From: Echinarachnius parma
Taxonomy: Eukaryota > Echinodermata > Echinoidea > Clypeasteroida > Echinarachniidae
DNA: 64,000 nucleotides
Direction of reading: 5' to 3'
Assembly: GCA_037951105.1 (NCBI GenBank)
Contig: JBAMJV010008504.1
Span: 1-64,000, forward strand
Made by a program: the position numbers and the translations under genes. Every line of letters starts with the position of its first letter. The first letter of the stretch is position 1. Below the pieces are notes generated by a model, which searched no databases, was not told where the DNA came from, and was given only the letters and a program-made list of their open reading frames with translations. Below are positions 10,865 through 22,139 of the stretch, piece after piece.

Positions 10865-11165
10865 TATACTGATCAATTTGACATCAAAATAAAAAAAAGT
10901 AAAAACATAAATAAAAAATGGCTATTAGACTGTATGTCCCCCCCTTAAAGGGGTAGTTCAGTTTTGGTAGAGAGGGCGCTGCACAACACATTTTTTGTTG
11001 TGAGGTAATAACAAACTGAGTGTCGAAATTAATAATAATAATAATAGACATTTATATAGCACATATTGCAAAGAGCCTCTAAGTGCTTTAACAATTATTT
11101 AATGATTACCCATGGTCATCAGGTACATTTCAAACCCACAGAATGATATTGCGTACTCTCTTAAT

Positions 11166-11575
11166 GTATTGGAGTGGAAATCCACTCTTTTTTCCACTCC
11201 TTAGGGAGCCATATTAGTGACCACTTCGTTTGGAGTGGAATCCACTCCTAACCCAGAGTTGACCCCCTTTTCACTCCAAACTAGAGTGGAAATTGTCCAC
11301 TCTTTAAGGAGTTGAGATCCACTCCATTGTTCACCCCCCAGGGAGCCATATTAGTGACCACTTCGTTTGGAGTGGAATCCACTCCTAACCCAGAGTTGAC
11401 CCCCTTTTCACTCCAAACTAGAGTGGAAATTGTCCACTCTTTAAGGGAGTTAAGATCCACTCCCTTGTTCACTCCTTAGGGAGCCATATTAGTGACCACT
11501 TCGTTTGGAGTGGAATCCACTCCTAATGCAGAGTTAATGTTGTTTTAACTCTCATTCTGGAGTGGAAATCATTCA
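11166..11575 (+). repeat. 137-bp tandem repeat, about three copies, palindrome-rich
   Basis: 'AGGGAGCCATATTAGTGACC' recurs at 11203, 11340 and 11478 (spacing 137 and 138). Each unit has several copies of GAGTGGA and its inverse TCCACTC. Part of the unit, 'CCACTCCTTAGGGAGC', resembles the body of the host SINE ('CCACTCCCTAGGGAGC' at 47140), so the element may have amplified a piece of SINE. Confidence 0.75.
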
Positions 11576-11581
11576 AGCTGG

Positions 11582-12040
11582 ATGGGGTGATTACAAAATC
11601 TATCAATTTGGGGTTTAGATATTCATCCACATGCACATATACATGTTAACAAACATACGCACATAAACACACATAATGTCCCATATAGGCATACACTAAT
11701 TCTTACATTGGAAATGCAGTTTGTGAAACAAAATATAATGGAAATAAATTGTTGTGTTCAATGGAACAATGTATCGTGCACACATGCTGTGTGATGGTTC
11801 ACATTTTGCTGGAATGAGCCCCAAAGGAAATCAAAACAATAATTTGCAAAACTATTTTAGGGTATTAACAAGGTAATTGATTGTATCTTTTTTTCCCCTC
11901 GAAAAATAACATACAAAAACAATGTACTAGCAATAGAATAGAATGATTTGCCTTGCCCTCATGTTTTAGTGAAAACAAAAGGTGAACCACTGCCCATTGG
12001 GCATACATTGTTTTTATGGGGTACACAACAACATTATGCT
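11582..12040. other. No gene seen
   Basis: AT-rich interior of the outer TIR element; nothing recognised. Confidence 0.5.
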
Positions 12041-12041
12041 A

Positions 12042-12203
12042 CAGTGAAACCTCTTTACAAAAAGATCCTTGCGATTAAGACAATCACCTTGTTATAAAAC
12101 AAAGGGTTAAAACATTTTTTTTTAAACAACGGCTGGGACAAGCAAAATGACTTTGTTATAAATGGTTTGTTTTATCAGAGCTCTTTGTAACGAGGTTACA
12201 CTG
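12042..12203. mobile_element. Pogo/Tigger-like MITE 1
   Basis: Ends CAGTGAAACCTC (left) and GAGGTTACACTG (right, inverted) with TA on both sides. The interior repeats 'CTTTGTTATAAA'-type blocks. The CAGTRAAACCTCGTTATAAC pattern is typical of pogo/Tigger MITEs. 162 bp, noncoding. Confidence 0.7.
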
Positions 12204-12693
12204 TATTCACTCTTCTACTTCAATTCTAAACTTTGTAAGACATATTAACTTTCCTGATTAAAGAAATTTTAATTTCCTTTTAATTCAATTTGAAATATAA
12301 ACATTAAAATACACATTGTACATATATATATAAAAACACACAAGCATCAAACAATCTACAAGTTCATGCAAAACAGCAATGTGTGAAGAGATATTTGCAA
12401 TACAACACAACTTGGGAAATCTAATTACCTTAGTAATATCATGTTTCAGAACAAGATGATTTCAATATTGGTTAGTCTAAAAAGACAAAGACTACTGGTG
12501 GCCAGTTAAACCGTTTTGCACATGCAGAGATATTATTTTGTTTCCTTTCACAGTCAACCCTCTAGTTCTGCTAAGGAATTAGGACAATTAAAGGGCTGCT
12601 TGCCATTTCAGTAATATAATCGGTCACCAGTAATACAATGTTCATCACAAGTTTCAAGAACAGTTGGATATAAATTGTAACATTATCACAATA

Positions 12694-12832
12694 CATTTAA
12701 AGGAATAATTTAGTTTTGGTTTACTTTACAGGGCCCTTTTATCAATATGTGAGATAATGAACAACTATGTGAAATGGCACACAATGTTAGAGACAGTGCG
12801 GCCTTTGTTTCATAATAATCTGTTCAGAAACA
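12694..12832 (+). mobile_element. Diverged left-end fragment of a TTAA MITE
   Basis: 'TTTAAAGGAATAATTTAGTT' followed by 'TGTGAGATAATGAACAACT' resembles the family A left end. No matching right end is found. Confidence 0.4.
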
Positions 12833-13652
12833 GGTCTAAAATTCATAAATACATCCAATAGGAATACATGTTGGGGACCAACCGTTGGGCAATAATTTAC
12901 AGGATAGTATACAATTTTGGAGAAGCAAACGAAAAATTAAAACTTGTAAGTTACCATTAAAACAATTACAATAATACTTATATACAACAACATAATCATG
13001 CAGCCTTTCATAAAACAGTGGGCCCAAGTCCTAAACATCACGTTTTAGCCCAAGCAATGTTCATCCCAATCTTAAGAAGTCTTTTTTCTTCACATTGGAA
13101 GTTAATTCGATTTAAAAAAAACAATTGTTCTTCATGCATTATACCTAACAAATTATCACACCACCTTGCAAAAGGTAAGAAACAGTTGGCAGATAATTGA
13201 TCTATATTCAGGACATTTTAATATCATAGTTAAAGCCTTTAAATAGGGACATGTTCATGTTTCCTGGATTTAATCTGGCCCCTCACATAGGCAGATGTGT
13301 ATCAAAATTGGATTGATTCTGGCTTCGGGGGCAGCAATGTCTTGAGCTACAGTAGTACACAGTCAAACATGTGTATAGTGACCACCTACTCTCTTAATTC
13401 CTAAGATTGAAAATGTCGATCTATCAAGCGATTGAAATATTTTTCAATCTAATAGATTGAGGATAGATCGAAAAACGATAGAAAAACGACTTTTAGATTG
13501 ACGGGTTTTCTCAATCTGTAATGATTGAAAAAAGTTTCAATCTATTGAAAACGTAAACCAATCAAACTTCAGAACATTATCACGTGACTTAGAATTCGCA
13601 TCGACTCGATTTCGAAGATATTTCGATTCGACGCGCGCGACAACGACAGACC

Positions 13653-13746
13653 ATGGCGACGTCGACGACGGATCTCAAAGCCGTGTTAGAGTGGGAATTC
13701 CCGACTGGACTGGCTAGCGGTGACGGTACCCTTCAGATGTTTAAAG
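13653..13746 (+). CDS. New first exon of the captured chimeric gene
   Basis: ATG in the context GACAGACCATGG opens 31 codons (MATSTTDLKAVLEWEF and on) and ends in AAAG before GTGAGT, phase 1. It is not part of the exchanger homologues I know. The sequence upstream is CG-rich ('GACGCGCGCGACAAC'), unlike the AT-rich surroundings, as a promoter might be. It joins in frame to the exon at 15157, giving a Gly codon across the junction. Source of this exon unknown. Confidence 0.5.
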
Positions 13747-15156
13747 GTGAGTATTTTATACATTAGTCCGAACTTTTAATGGAATTAATGCTTGCAAATT
13801 GGTCATAAAATATCGCCACAAATCTTCGAATTTTGATACGGCGTATCCGAAATCGGATACGATTGGCATCCGCGCTAACGTTCTACGTAGCCTTAGGTTA
13901 GAGTTATGTCAGTGTGTGATGTGTGACTGAAGATTTGATTTTGTACTATTTAGATCTAATAATTAATATGAATGAGTTGACTTTTGTAGTCGGTTACAAT
14001 GTCTGTGCGTGTGTGTGTGTGTGTGTGTGTGACTGACTGAAGAGTTGATTTGATGATTAATATGAATGAAAGTTACTTTGGTCGAATTTAGACACTTTTT
14101 GAAAAGGATATATTTTATAAGTTTTCATAAAGACTTTAGTTTATTTTAGACTTACTCACTTAGTCTTAGAACTAATATCTGATTTGATGTATGACCCTTT
14201 AATAATATTCATAACAATAAGAAATTTGTTCTAAAAAGTGAGGCTTGATGAAAATAGTATGATAGGTGTACTACACATCGGCACTGTTTTTAATATCGGC
14301 ACACCGCGTAATATTTGTTTTTGCGCGTGTTGTGAAAAATCGCGCGTGTGATTATGCGCGCTACCCTTAGAAACTGCACTGGTCGAAATTTGGAGGAGAA
14401 ATAATGCGTTTATAGTCCGCTACGAGTATTTTTGTGAAATTTGTGAAATAATGCTAACATCACACAAGAAATTTGGAGTTGCGTGCGTTGTCAACGAGTG
14501 TTGAGGGGGTGCCGGTATTAAAAACACTTCGAATCCGGGAAGCCAAAAAACCACGCGCGCGTTCGAAGGCGCTATCTCAAAATGTAATGCATATATCGCA
14601 AATCTGATCATCGCATCGGAATCTGCACTATTTTCTCAATGTGTGAGTACAATTTCAAGAAATTTTAATGATTTTTATGTCTTAAACTGTCGGAAATGTT
14701 TTAGGGTGCCGATGCGGGGGTCACTCAACCATACATACATTCATCTAAAAAAGTGGCTAAAATGTGCATTTGTAATTGTATGCCTTACCATTCACATTAA
14801 TTTTGTAATTGTAGGCTACAAATCCTCTTCTTCCTTTTAATTTATACAATTTTGCATTAGCCTGAAAAAAAGTATAATGTCTTACCACTCACCTTCTAGA
14901 TGAATAGCAAATGTAAAATTAGTTCCTTCCAATTGTTTACAAAGAGATTCGATCTGATTTTCAATTATTTAACAATAAAAGGCCCAAAATATTTTCAAAT
15001 GTGTAAGGAAATGACATGGTGGAATTAAAGTAAAAGTCAAAAGTACAGTATAAATTTCATTGATATCTTTATGTAAGAACATTTCAGTGTTAAAAAGTCC
15101 TCAGTAAACAAAATTAGAAAAACTAATTAAAGATTTCTATATTGTTCTGTTGACAG

Positions 15157-15284
15157 GTTTGCGAGGAGCTATTGCGTACGCTCTAAGTATGCACTTAGAG
15201 TTTGGCAATGATAGGCACGTTCTGGTGACGACAACACTGTTCACTTTGGTTGGTCTTGGTGGCTCAACATTACCACTATTAAAG
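15157..15284 (+). CDS. SLC9A8-like Na+/H+ exchanger exon (captured)
   Basis: Acceptor TTGACAG, donor AAAG/GTAATT, 128 nt. With the incoming G it encodes GLRGAIAYALSMHLEF and, after the intervening residues, TTTLFTLVGLGGSTLPLLK. These are the conserved last transmembrane segments of organellar NHE (SLC9A6/7/8/9 type), closest to NHE8. Intact frame, phase 0 at the end. Only the end of the transporter's membrane part is present, so it cannot move ions. Either a transposon-borne gene fragment or, less likely, a degraded host copy. Confidence 0.7.
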
Positions 15285-15663
15285 GTAATTATATTACATT
15301 CATATTTTAAAACAAATAATGTTTAGGTTTCTGGAAAAGAATAAGGAAAGAATACGTTCAACCAGTTTTGTGGAATCGTGATACATGGGAAAGACCTTAA
15401 CTTTTTGACTAACTTTTTAGATCTGCTATGGGCTTGGTTCTCAACCACTTGTAAGGATACATACATAATTCTCTGTACTTGATTTGATTTTGGTTTGGTT
15501 GTATTACTTTATTAAAATAAAATGTAAAAAAAACTGCTTAAAACTGCTTGTCCACTATAAAGGCAAGTTTAATAACATGTCAGTCAATGAAGCCGCGAGC
15601 TATCGAATCTGGCATTATTATTTCATTATTATTATTATTCATTATTCTGCCTTTTGTCTCCAG

Positions 15664-15724
15664 TGTATAGGTGCTGAGACGGGTAAGCCTAAGAAGGAGG
15701 TGACAATGACCAAGACAGGAAATG
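15664..15724 (+). CDS. SLC9A8-like cytoplasmic-tail exon (captured)
   Basis: Acceptor TTTTGTCTCCAG, donor G/GTAAGT, 61 nt, in frame with the previous exon. Encodes CIGAETGKPKKEVTMTKTGN plus one base, matching the short basic linker and 'LSKTEK' region that follows the last helix in NHE8. The next expected exon (the acidic 'LTEEEY' region) is missing, and the phase does not fit the following copies. Confidence 0.55.
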
Positions 15725-16156
15725 GTAAGTTGCAATTACTTTTACTTTTCTAAGAAATAGTTTTGTTCTGTAAAAAAAGGTGTTAGATTTGATTGGTACC
15801 AGTAAACCCTTTATCATGTGCAAACTGATTAGCTGGATAATTCGTGATAATAGATAAAAAATGAATGATTATCTTTTTGATGGTGGACTTTGCTCATTGT
15901 CTTGATCACTATGATCTGATCGTCATCAGTAGAACATACTGATCAAAATCGTTGAATAATGAGTGGGTCCTCTTTAAGGCCCGGTCACATATCCCTGGAT
16001 AGCGTAAACGGATCCCTGATGGAGAGCAACATTTCCAATTCATTTGTCTCCGTTGGTATGCGTTTCTTGAATACTAAATACCTCACACCATTCTTCACCA
16101 GACGACCCACAAATAAGGTAAGGGGAAAATAATCAAACTTAAATTTGTTTGTAGAT

Positions 16157-16192
16157 GGGGTGGGGGGGGGGGGGGGGGGGGGGAGGGTGGGG
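16157..16192. repeat. Poly(G) run
   Basis: About 33 G with rare T/A. Confidence 0.9.
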
Positions 16193-16384
16193 TACGGTAT
16201 GGGGACTTTCAAATCATTACTTTACATTACTTTAAAGTTACACCACTGTCGCATAAATATGGGAACATGACTGACATTTTAAGGGTATATTATGTATATT
16301 ATTTGTATTTTTGATTTGTATGGTTTTTCTTGTTCTACAGGAAATCAGTATATTATTTGTATTTTTGATTTTGTATGGTTTTTC

Positions 16385-17215
16385 TTGTTCTACAGGAAAT
16401 CAGTGCAGGGAGAGTGCAGATTAGACAATTTAGCAATCGTAAATTGACTTTTTGGTGTGTGTGAAGTGAATCTCCACACAACGTCTTCATTAACCTTATT
16501 AACCTTGATTTTGTCAATGTAGTGCCGGGAGAGTGCAGATGAGACTGTTGTCAAATCGTATTGAGCACTTTGATGTGTGTGAAGCAAACATTTTAGTACC
16601 AAAATATCTTCATGGGGCCTTTTATAATCTTGATTTCATGTTTTCAATGTTTTTTTTTTACAGATGAGACTGTTGACCAATCGCTGGGTACTCCGAGGTG
16701 AGAGGAGCAGCCTCGGACTCGGAGGAAGAAACAGAACTCATCGGAAACTGAAAGATGGTAGCCCAGAGAAAATACGGCAAGATGTATTACCGTTATCAAT
16801 CTTCTTAGTAATTTAAGATCATCATGCGTGGGGATGCTGCACTGCAGTTCCCTATTTCGGACTAGGCTAGTTTTTGCGCATTTCAGAACACTGAGCACTG
16901 AGCCTGTGTATATTTCACACTGCGCAAAAGGCATCCACAAGATGGTACTACTAGGTAAGTAGGGTGGCCTCACACTCAGAGGAAGAAAAAGAACTAATTG
17001 GAAACTGAAAAATGGTAGTACAGCGAAAATATGCTAATATAATCCATATAAATTTAAGATCATCAAGCGCATGGATGCTTCACCGCAGTTGACTATTTTG
17101 AACTGGGTACGTTTTTGCGCACTTCACAACACTGAGCACTGAGTCCCGTGTGAACTTCGAGGAGAGAGGCACGGACTCGGAAGAAATAAACAGAGCTCAT
17201 TAGAAACTGAAGAAT
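16385..17215 (+). pseudogene. Repeated, decayed copies of the last SLC9A8-like exon
   Basis: The terminal exon occurs in pieces. 16398-16440 reads AGRVQIRQFSNR; 16523-16560 repeats it as GRVQM; 16667-16740 gives MRLLTNRW then, after a one-base shift, EVRGAASDSEEETELIGN and a stop. Further copies of the SDSEEE end lie near 16970-17025 and 17160-17215. The block 16690-16935 and the block 16970-17150 are tandem duplicates. A 53-bp direct duplication (16288-16399) doubles the acceptor site. Frames are broken, so the 3' end is non-functional. Confidence 0.6.
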
Positions 17216-17402
17216 AATTAAGCTTTACTTTTTGAAGCCGTTTGCGTCATTTACTAACTAATTTACTAACCAAAACTAATCTTTTGACAATCAGTGTTGT
17301 ACGGATAAAGTGCCATCCAGGAACAGTGTAAAGATTGATATTTGAATATGTATATATTTTGAAATCTGTTTTAAACTTTTGATCACAATACAAATATTTA
17401 CC

Positions 17403-17443
17403 TCCGAAATTTTCGGCTGTCATCTACAGCCTTCGTCAGCGAT
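17403..17443 (-). ncRNA. Hammerhead ribozyme-like motif, minus strand
   Basis: Mirror copy of the motif at 17673: reading the minus strand, CTGACGA, stem II GGCTGT/ACAGCC, GAAA and the AATT stem III are all kept without change. Confidence 0.5.
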
Positions 17444-17672
17444 GTGACCCGACTTGACCTTTCGTGACGTAACGATCGATCATCGGGTCGTAGACATTCG
17501 GAAGCTTGTATCGCCCCCCGTCTCGGTTCAGTGAAGGTTGAAAGGCCCAGATGTAGATAGCTTCCTTCACCCCCTCCTCTCACTGAACCGAGACGGGGGG
17601 GGCGATACAAGCTTTCGAATGTCTACGACCCGATGATCGATCGTTACGTCACGAAAGGTCAAGTCAGGTCAC

Positions 17673-17715
17673 ATCGCTGACGAAGGCTGTAGATGACAGC
17701 CGAAAATTTCGGAGG
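17673..17715 (+). ncRNA. Hammerhead ribozyme-like motif, plus strand
   Basis: CTGACGA (17677-17683) fits the CUGANGA box; stem II is GGCTGT/ACAGCC with loop AGATG; GAAA follows at 17702. Stem III would be AATT, a self-complementary stretch, as in forms that work as dimers. Stem I can form only partly (CGGAG with the bases before CTGACGA). Nucleotide 17 would be U or C. Activity not shown. Confidence 0.5.
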
Positions 17716-17964
17716 TAAATATTTGTATTGTGATCAAAAGTTTAAAACATATTTCATGTTAACTACCAATACAGATGAACTTTCATAGTAATGTATATAT
17801 TTTATTATTGCATTGACAAAAATTAGTTCCTTTGACTACGTCTCGGGACTTATTTACTCTTCCCTCAAAAGCATTTAAAATCCCTCGGGATGTAATATTC
17901 CGTGCTATACCCTCCACCGCCATTTAACAACAGTATACTATAGGTGCCAAATACAGACATTATA

Positions 17965-18151
17965 CAGGGAAACCCTGTTATAACGAGGTAGTCGGGACTA
18001 TCATTTTTACCTCGTTATAACCGGAATCCCGCTATAACTGAGCTTGTTATAAGCGGAGCATTATGCCATTGAAACAATCGGGGCCAAAGGATTCTCCTCG
18101 TTATAAACGGTACCTCGTTATAAACGAGCTCGTTATAACGGGGTTTCCCTG
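17965..18151. mobile_element. Pogo/Tigger-like MITE 2
   Basis: Ends CAGGGAAACCCTGTTATAAC and its inverse 'GTTATAACGGGGTTTCCCTG', TA on both sides (17963-17964, 18152-18153). Several internal CTCGTTATAA repeats. 187 bp, noncoding. Confidence 0.8.
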
Positions 18152-19489
18152 TATCTGTTAAAACGTTGCAACGATGTTCAAAATATGCATTATAAAAGTG
18201 TTAAAACCTTTAATTTGGGTACTACAATGAGGATTTTTGTTTCGTTTTCTGGAGAAGAAACTAGAAATCCATTAAAGACACCTAGTTTTTGCTTTACAAA
18301 ATTATGAATTCCCATGGAATTTCCACTGAATTTTCATTTATATTGATGGTAATGTTTTCCCTGTTACTATGTAATACTCAAAAGTACTGTTTGTGTGTAC
18401 TATTATTGGAAAGTGAATATTATTAATGATGATGGTATATTTCTTATTGGTAATGGTAATTACCTTTTTTTATGATTTTTCCTTATCAATGGGAAGAAAG
18501 AACAGATTCCATTTTTTTGGTGGTAATTTAATTGATTTAATTGTAATTAAGAAATGTATATTGTACCACTTCCTGACTCTTGCAAGACCTGTAAGTTCAA
18601 CATTGAAATAAAATATACGAATTTATAATTTTTAGCTTGATATTTAGTGTCACATCTGTTTTATCACATGTCCATATGTATGTATGTGTTTTTGTATGTG
18701 TTATAGGCCCAAATTCACGAAGGAGGTTTAAATTTAACCCATGGTTTAAATATGTGATGAATTATGCCTTTGTTAGACCATGGCTTATGTAAATGAGGAT
18801 TTAAACCTTCCTGAATTCGGGCCATAGTGTTTGAATGTACATCCCTCCTTGTGGAAGAACTCAATCCAACACAAGATTGAGAATTAATTTTCAATCTAAT
18901 AATTCAATCTAGATTTCAATCTATTAGATTGAATAGCTCAATCTATGCCAAAGATTGGAAGATTTCAATCTAATTTTAGATTGACAATAGATTGAAATTC
19001 TCAATCTAATAGATTCAAATCTCAATCTATTGAAGATTGAAAATTTTCAATCTAATGATAGATTGACTTTCAATCTGGTTAGATTCGTCCCTGACAGCAA
19101 TCTGTGGCAGATTGAAAATTCAATCTAATAGATTGAGTTTTCAATCTTAGGAATTAAGAGAGTACTGAAAACTAGAAAAGTGGCCATTGTAGAAGGTTGG
19201 TGACTACTACAGGCATGTTCTTGTAGGCCTATGTATTTAAAATGTATGGATTCATGAGCAAGGAAGGTGACAAAACTTCTTCCTTTTGAAAAGTAATTTC
19301 AAGTTTATATTTTATACAAAAATTCAACCAAACCATGCAGTTCAACGTTCACATTCCATATCACAATCGCATATCCTCCGGGTTGTGGCCTGTGTCGCGA
19401 ACGCCATGATCGTTGGGCTAGCGATAAGTGTCAGCTCTGCACGGACTCTGAAAGCTGGTGTTCGGTTCACTGAAGTTGGTTTCGTCAAG

Positions 19490-19890
19490 GTTACTGTCGA
19501 AGCCGCATTCACGGTTGCTTCGCTGGTCTTCGAGTCACTCGTTTTCTTTGCGGTTGTCTCGCTCGTCTTTGCGGCTGCCTGTTCGTCTTCGTGCTTGTCT
19601 TTGCTCGTCTTCGTGGTCATCTCGATCGTCTTGCTGGTCGTCTCTGTCATCTAGGCACTTGTCTCGCTCATCTTTGCGACTGTTTCACTCGTCTTCGTGG
19701 TCGTCTTACTCATCTTCGCTTGTCTTCGTGGTCGTCTTGCTGGTCGTCTCTGTTATCTTGGCACTTGTCTCGCTGGTCTTTGCGGCTGCTTAGCTCGCCT
19801 TTGTTCATCTTCGAGGTCGTTTTGCTCGTCTTGATGGTTGTCTCTGTCGGCTTCGCACTTGTATCGCTCGTCTTCGTGCATGTCTAGTTT
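19490..19890. repeat. Degenerate CTCGTCTTCGTGG-type minisatellite
   Basis: Loosely repeated 'CTCGTCTTCGTGGTCGTC' units of about 30 bp. All frames stay open for 60-120 codons on both strands (Ser/Val-rich or Thr/Lys/Glu-rich), which is what such a repeat yields; I do not take any as a gene. GC-rich compared with its flanks. Confidence 0.65.
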
Positions 19891-20120
19891 ATCTGCGCGG
19901 TTGCCTTTCTTCATTCTATTGTAGGCTGGCACACTGCTTACGTTTATGTTGCAGCTGGGTGTGTCATCGGGTATCCCTTTGATCCCAGCTGTCGTTCATC
20001 TGGGATGCAGTGTGTGTCGGTGGGTGATAATTCAACAATCAAATCTGCAATCAAATGAAAATATGAGAACAAAAAAAAAATCATTTGTACAACCATTAAA
20101 AATGTATGGTGACTGACAGA

Positions 20121-20293
20121 CAGTGGCGTAGCTACAGGGGGGCACGGGGGGCACGTGCCCCCCCCCCCCCAATAATTCTGAACAAACAATAGAAAACATA
20201 AGGGGACATTTTTTGAAAAAAACAAAGAAATACATAAGGTGTGCCCCCCCCCCCCCCCCCCCCCCCAATCAGTCCGACCACGCTACGTCACTG
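20121..20293. mobile_element. hAT-type MITE with 8-bp target duplication
   Basis: Flanked by CTGACAGA on both sides (20113-20120, 20294-20301). Ends CAGTGGCGTAGCTA and GCTACGTCACTG are imperfect inverse repeats. The interior is mostly G or C runs. An 8-bp duplication and CAGTGG end fit the hAT superfamily. 173 bp, noncoding. Confidence 0.8.
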
Positions 20294-20301
20294 CTGACAG
20301 A

Positions 20302-21733
20302 TCAAAACAAATGCAGACCTCCAAAAGGGACAGTTTACCTACATAGGGCCTAAAGGCCTAAACATATATTTGAGAGGAACATTTACCTTAGAAATACACA
20401 TTTAAGAAATGGAATACAGTACCCAAGGTATTTAATTAATAATTATATATATGCGCCACGGCGCGTATATAATTATATCTGTAATTAAGACTAGCAACAC
20501 TTACATTATTAAATATTTTGATTGTGAACTTAAACTTTGGCTCGAAACGGAAGATTAACAAGAATGGATTCATTCACAAACCAGGTAAAGTTATAGATTA
20601 GTGTTGACTACTTGACAGTGTTACTGATTCGATATGATTCTTGTGATGATCATGATGATGAGTTGAATAATGAGCGTCGTATTGTTGTTGTTGATGTATT
20701 GCATTTAGAACGACAGTGCAGTTGACATAGCGCTGCGTTAATTGTACGACGCACAACACAGATATTTGCGTAGGCATACGGGTATACTATAATTATAAAT
20801 GTTTGTTACAAAGCTTTCTGAAATTAATTGTTTATTAAATTCCTCTTTATTGTCAAATGATATGACAATGTTATATACCGGATAGTTAAGATTGATATTT
20901 GTTACAAAGTATGTGAATAGTTCAGAAGCGATACTTTGCTTTCAAAGGTTAGAACTTAGCATGTTTATTACCGTAGTTCCACTTATAGCGACTCCAAAAC
21001 ACATGATATGCAAATTACGCATAAAGCTCATTTGCATATATTCATGAGCATCTTCCGGAGCCAGTAATTGATTAGAAACAACCTTTATTTGTAGTTTTCT
21101 GTTATTTAAATGCAAAGTATGAGATAAATTATAGCTTATATGATAGATAATTGAATTGTTAAGAAGGCTTGATATATGAATTGATGTATTATGTATAGAT
21201 GAGCTACAAATAAGGGAATTTGTAAGGAATTTGTGCATGAATTTACTTGAAACGGACTCTGTGACTGTGAGTGATCGGCGCGCGCGCGTTTAGTGGTAAT
21301 TGTGTTTGCTAGTTGTGAATTTTGATTAAATTATAACTCAAGGAATGGGTTATGTGCTTGGAAATATGGCTGGTATGAAAGCCAAGGAAATATTAAATTA
21401 TATAGTGAAGTTGATATGTGAATAAGTGATGAAGTCTTTAGACTATTTGGATATATTCAGCAATAAAACGAGCCGGTTTGGTATTTCCACTACGCGCACT
21501 AGGCTAGAGTATCACTGTCTATAATATTGAAAGAAACCACCCTGAACCACCAGTAAGATATTGAGGATAATTTGCAAGATGAGTCAGTTTTCACCCGATT
21601 ATTCTGTTCATCTATAATCTTTAGAACTTAGAGAATATTTCAGTATACTAATTACCTGAACATGTTGCAAGGGAAATTATGTTTCAACTATTTAATCGCT
21701 TGACCATCATTTTTGACAAGTCACACCCGTGTA

Positions 21734-21736
<3 letters not shown>
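20302..21736. other. No gene seen inside the outer TIR element
   Basis: AT-rich with 'TTATATATATGCGCCACGGC' near 20440. The minus frame at 20942-21238 has no recognised domain. Confidence 0.45.

Positions 21737-21768
<32 letters not shown>
21737..21768 (+). repeat. (CA)n microsatellite
   Basis: About 16 units, followed by CGCGCGC. Confidence 0.9.
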
Positions 21769-21770
<2 letters not shown>

Positions 21771-22139
21771 GCGCACTTACATTGGTGCGCGCCGTAACGT
21801 TTGCGTTGTGATTGCAAATTGGCGTATATAAATGAAAGCCGAAAGTGAAAGATTGATTTGTCTAAGTATAAACTTAAATCATGATAAAAACTCACCTTCA
21901 AGTGTTTTGCGGAAGTCCTCACTGAGTTCTCCTTTATTATAGAACCGTCTGAATGTGATTTCGATCTCCTAAATCTTCGATCTCCGACGTCCAAAATGAT
22001 GACGAAGAGCGAGCTAGTACAGCGGTGCAAACAATTCCCGCATCGAATTAAATTTTCCTTATCGCGCGCGTGACTCAAAGATGATCACTGATTGGCTGCC
22101 TTAGTGGCTGTGTCTCGATTTTTGTTCAACTCGCTCTCG

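Larger units (their letters stand above)
17367..17750. mobile_element. Penelope-type inverted repeat with paired hammerhead motifs
   Basis: Two arms of about 160 bp (17367-17530 and 17588-17750) are nearly perfect inverse copies around a 57-bp centre. Each arm has a hammerhead-like core. I know such cores from the terminal repeats of Penelope-like retroelements; no reverse transcriptase or GIY-YIG endonuclease is present here, so this is a short non-autonomous remnant. Confidence 0.55.
13389..19162. mobile_element. 5.8-kb TIR element carrying captured gene exons, nested
   Basis: 25 terminal bases (CTCTCTTAATTCCTAAGATT and on) are exactly inverted at 19138-19162, with TA on both sides. Subterminal regions are packed with GATTGAAA/TTTCAATC palindromes, densest at 18860-19162. 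The first ten bases equal those of the outer element, so both belong to one end family with different subterminal motifs. Inside are four exon-like segments with SLC9A8 similarity, a Penelope-type inverted repeat and a pogo-like MITE. No transposase seen. This is the architecture of a Pack-type gene-capturing element. Confidence 0.7.

Noticed and set aside
19286..19887. Ser/Val-rich and Thr/Lys-rich frames of about 100-120 codons
   Set aside because: Product of a degenerate CTCGTCTTCGTGG repeat; open in several frames at once.
20032..20268. Gly/Pro/Cys-rich minus frames
   Set aside because: Read-through of G/C runs in the hAT MITE.
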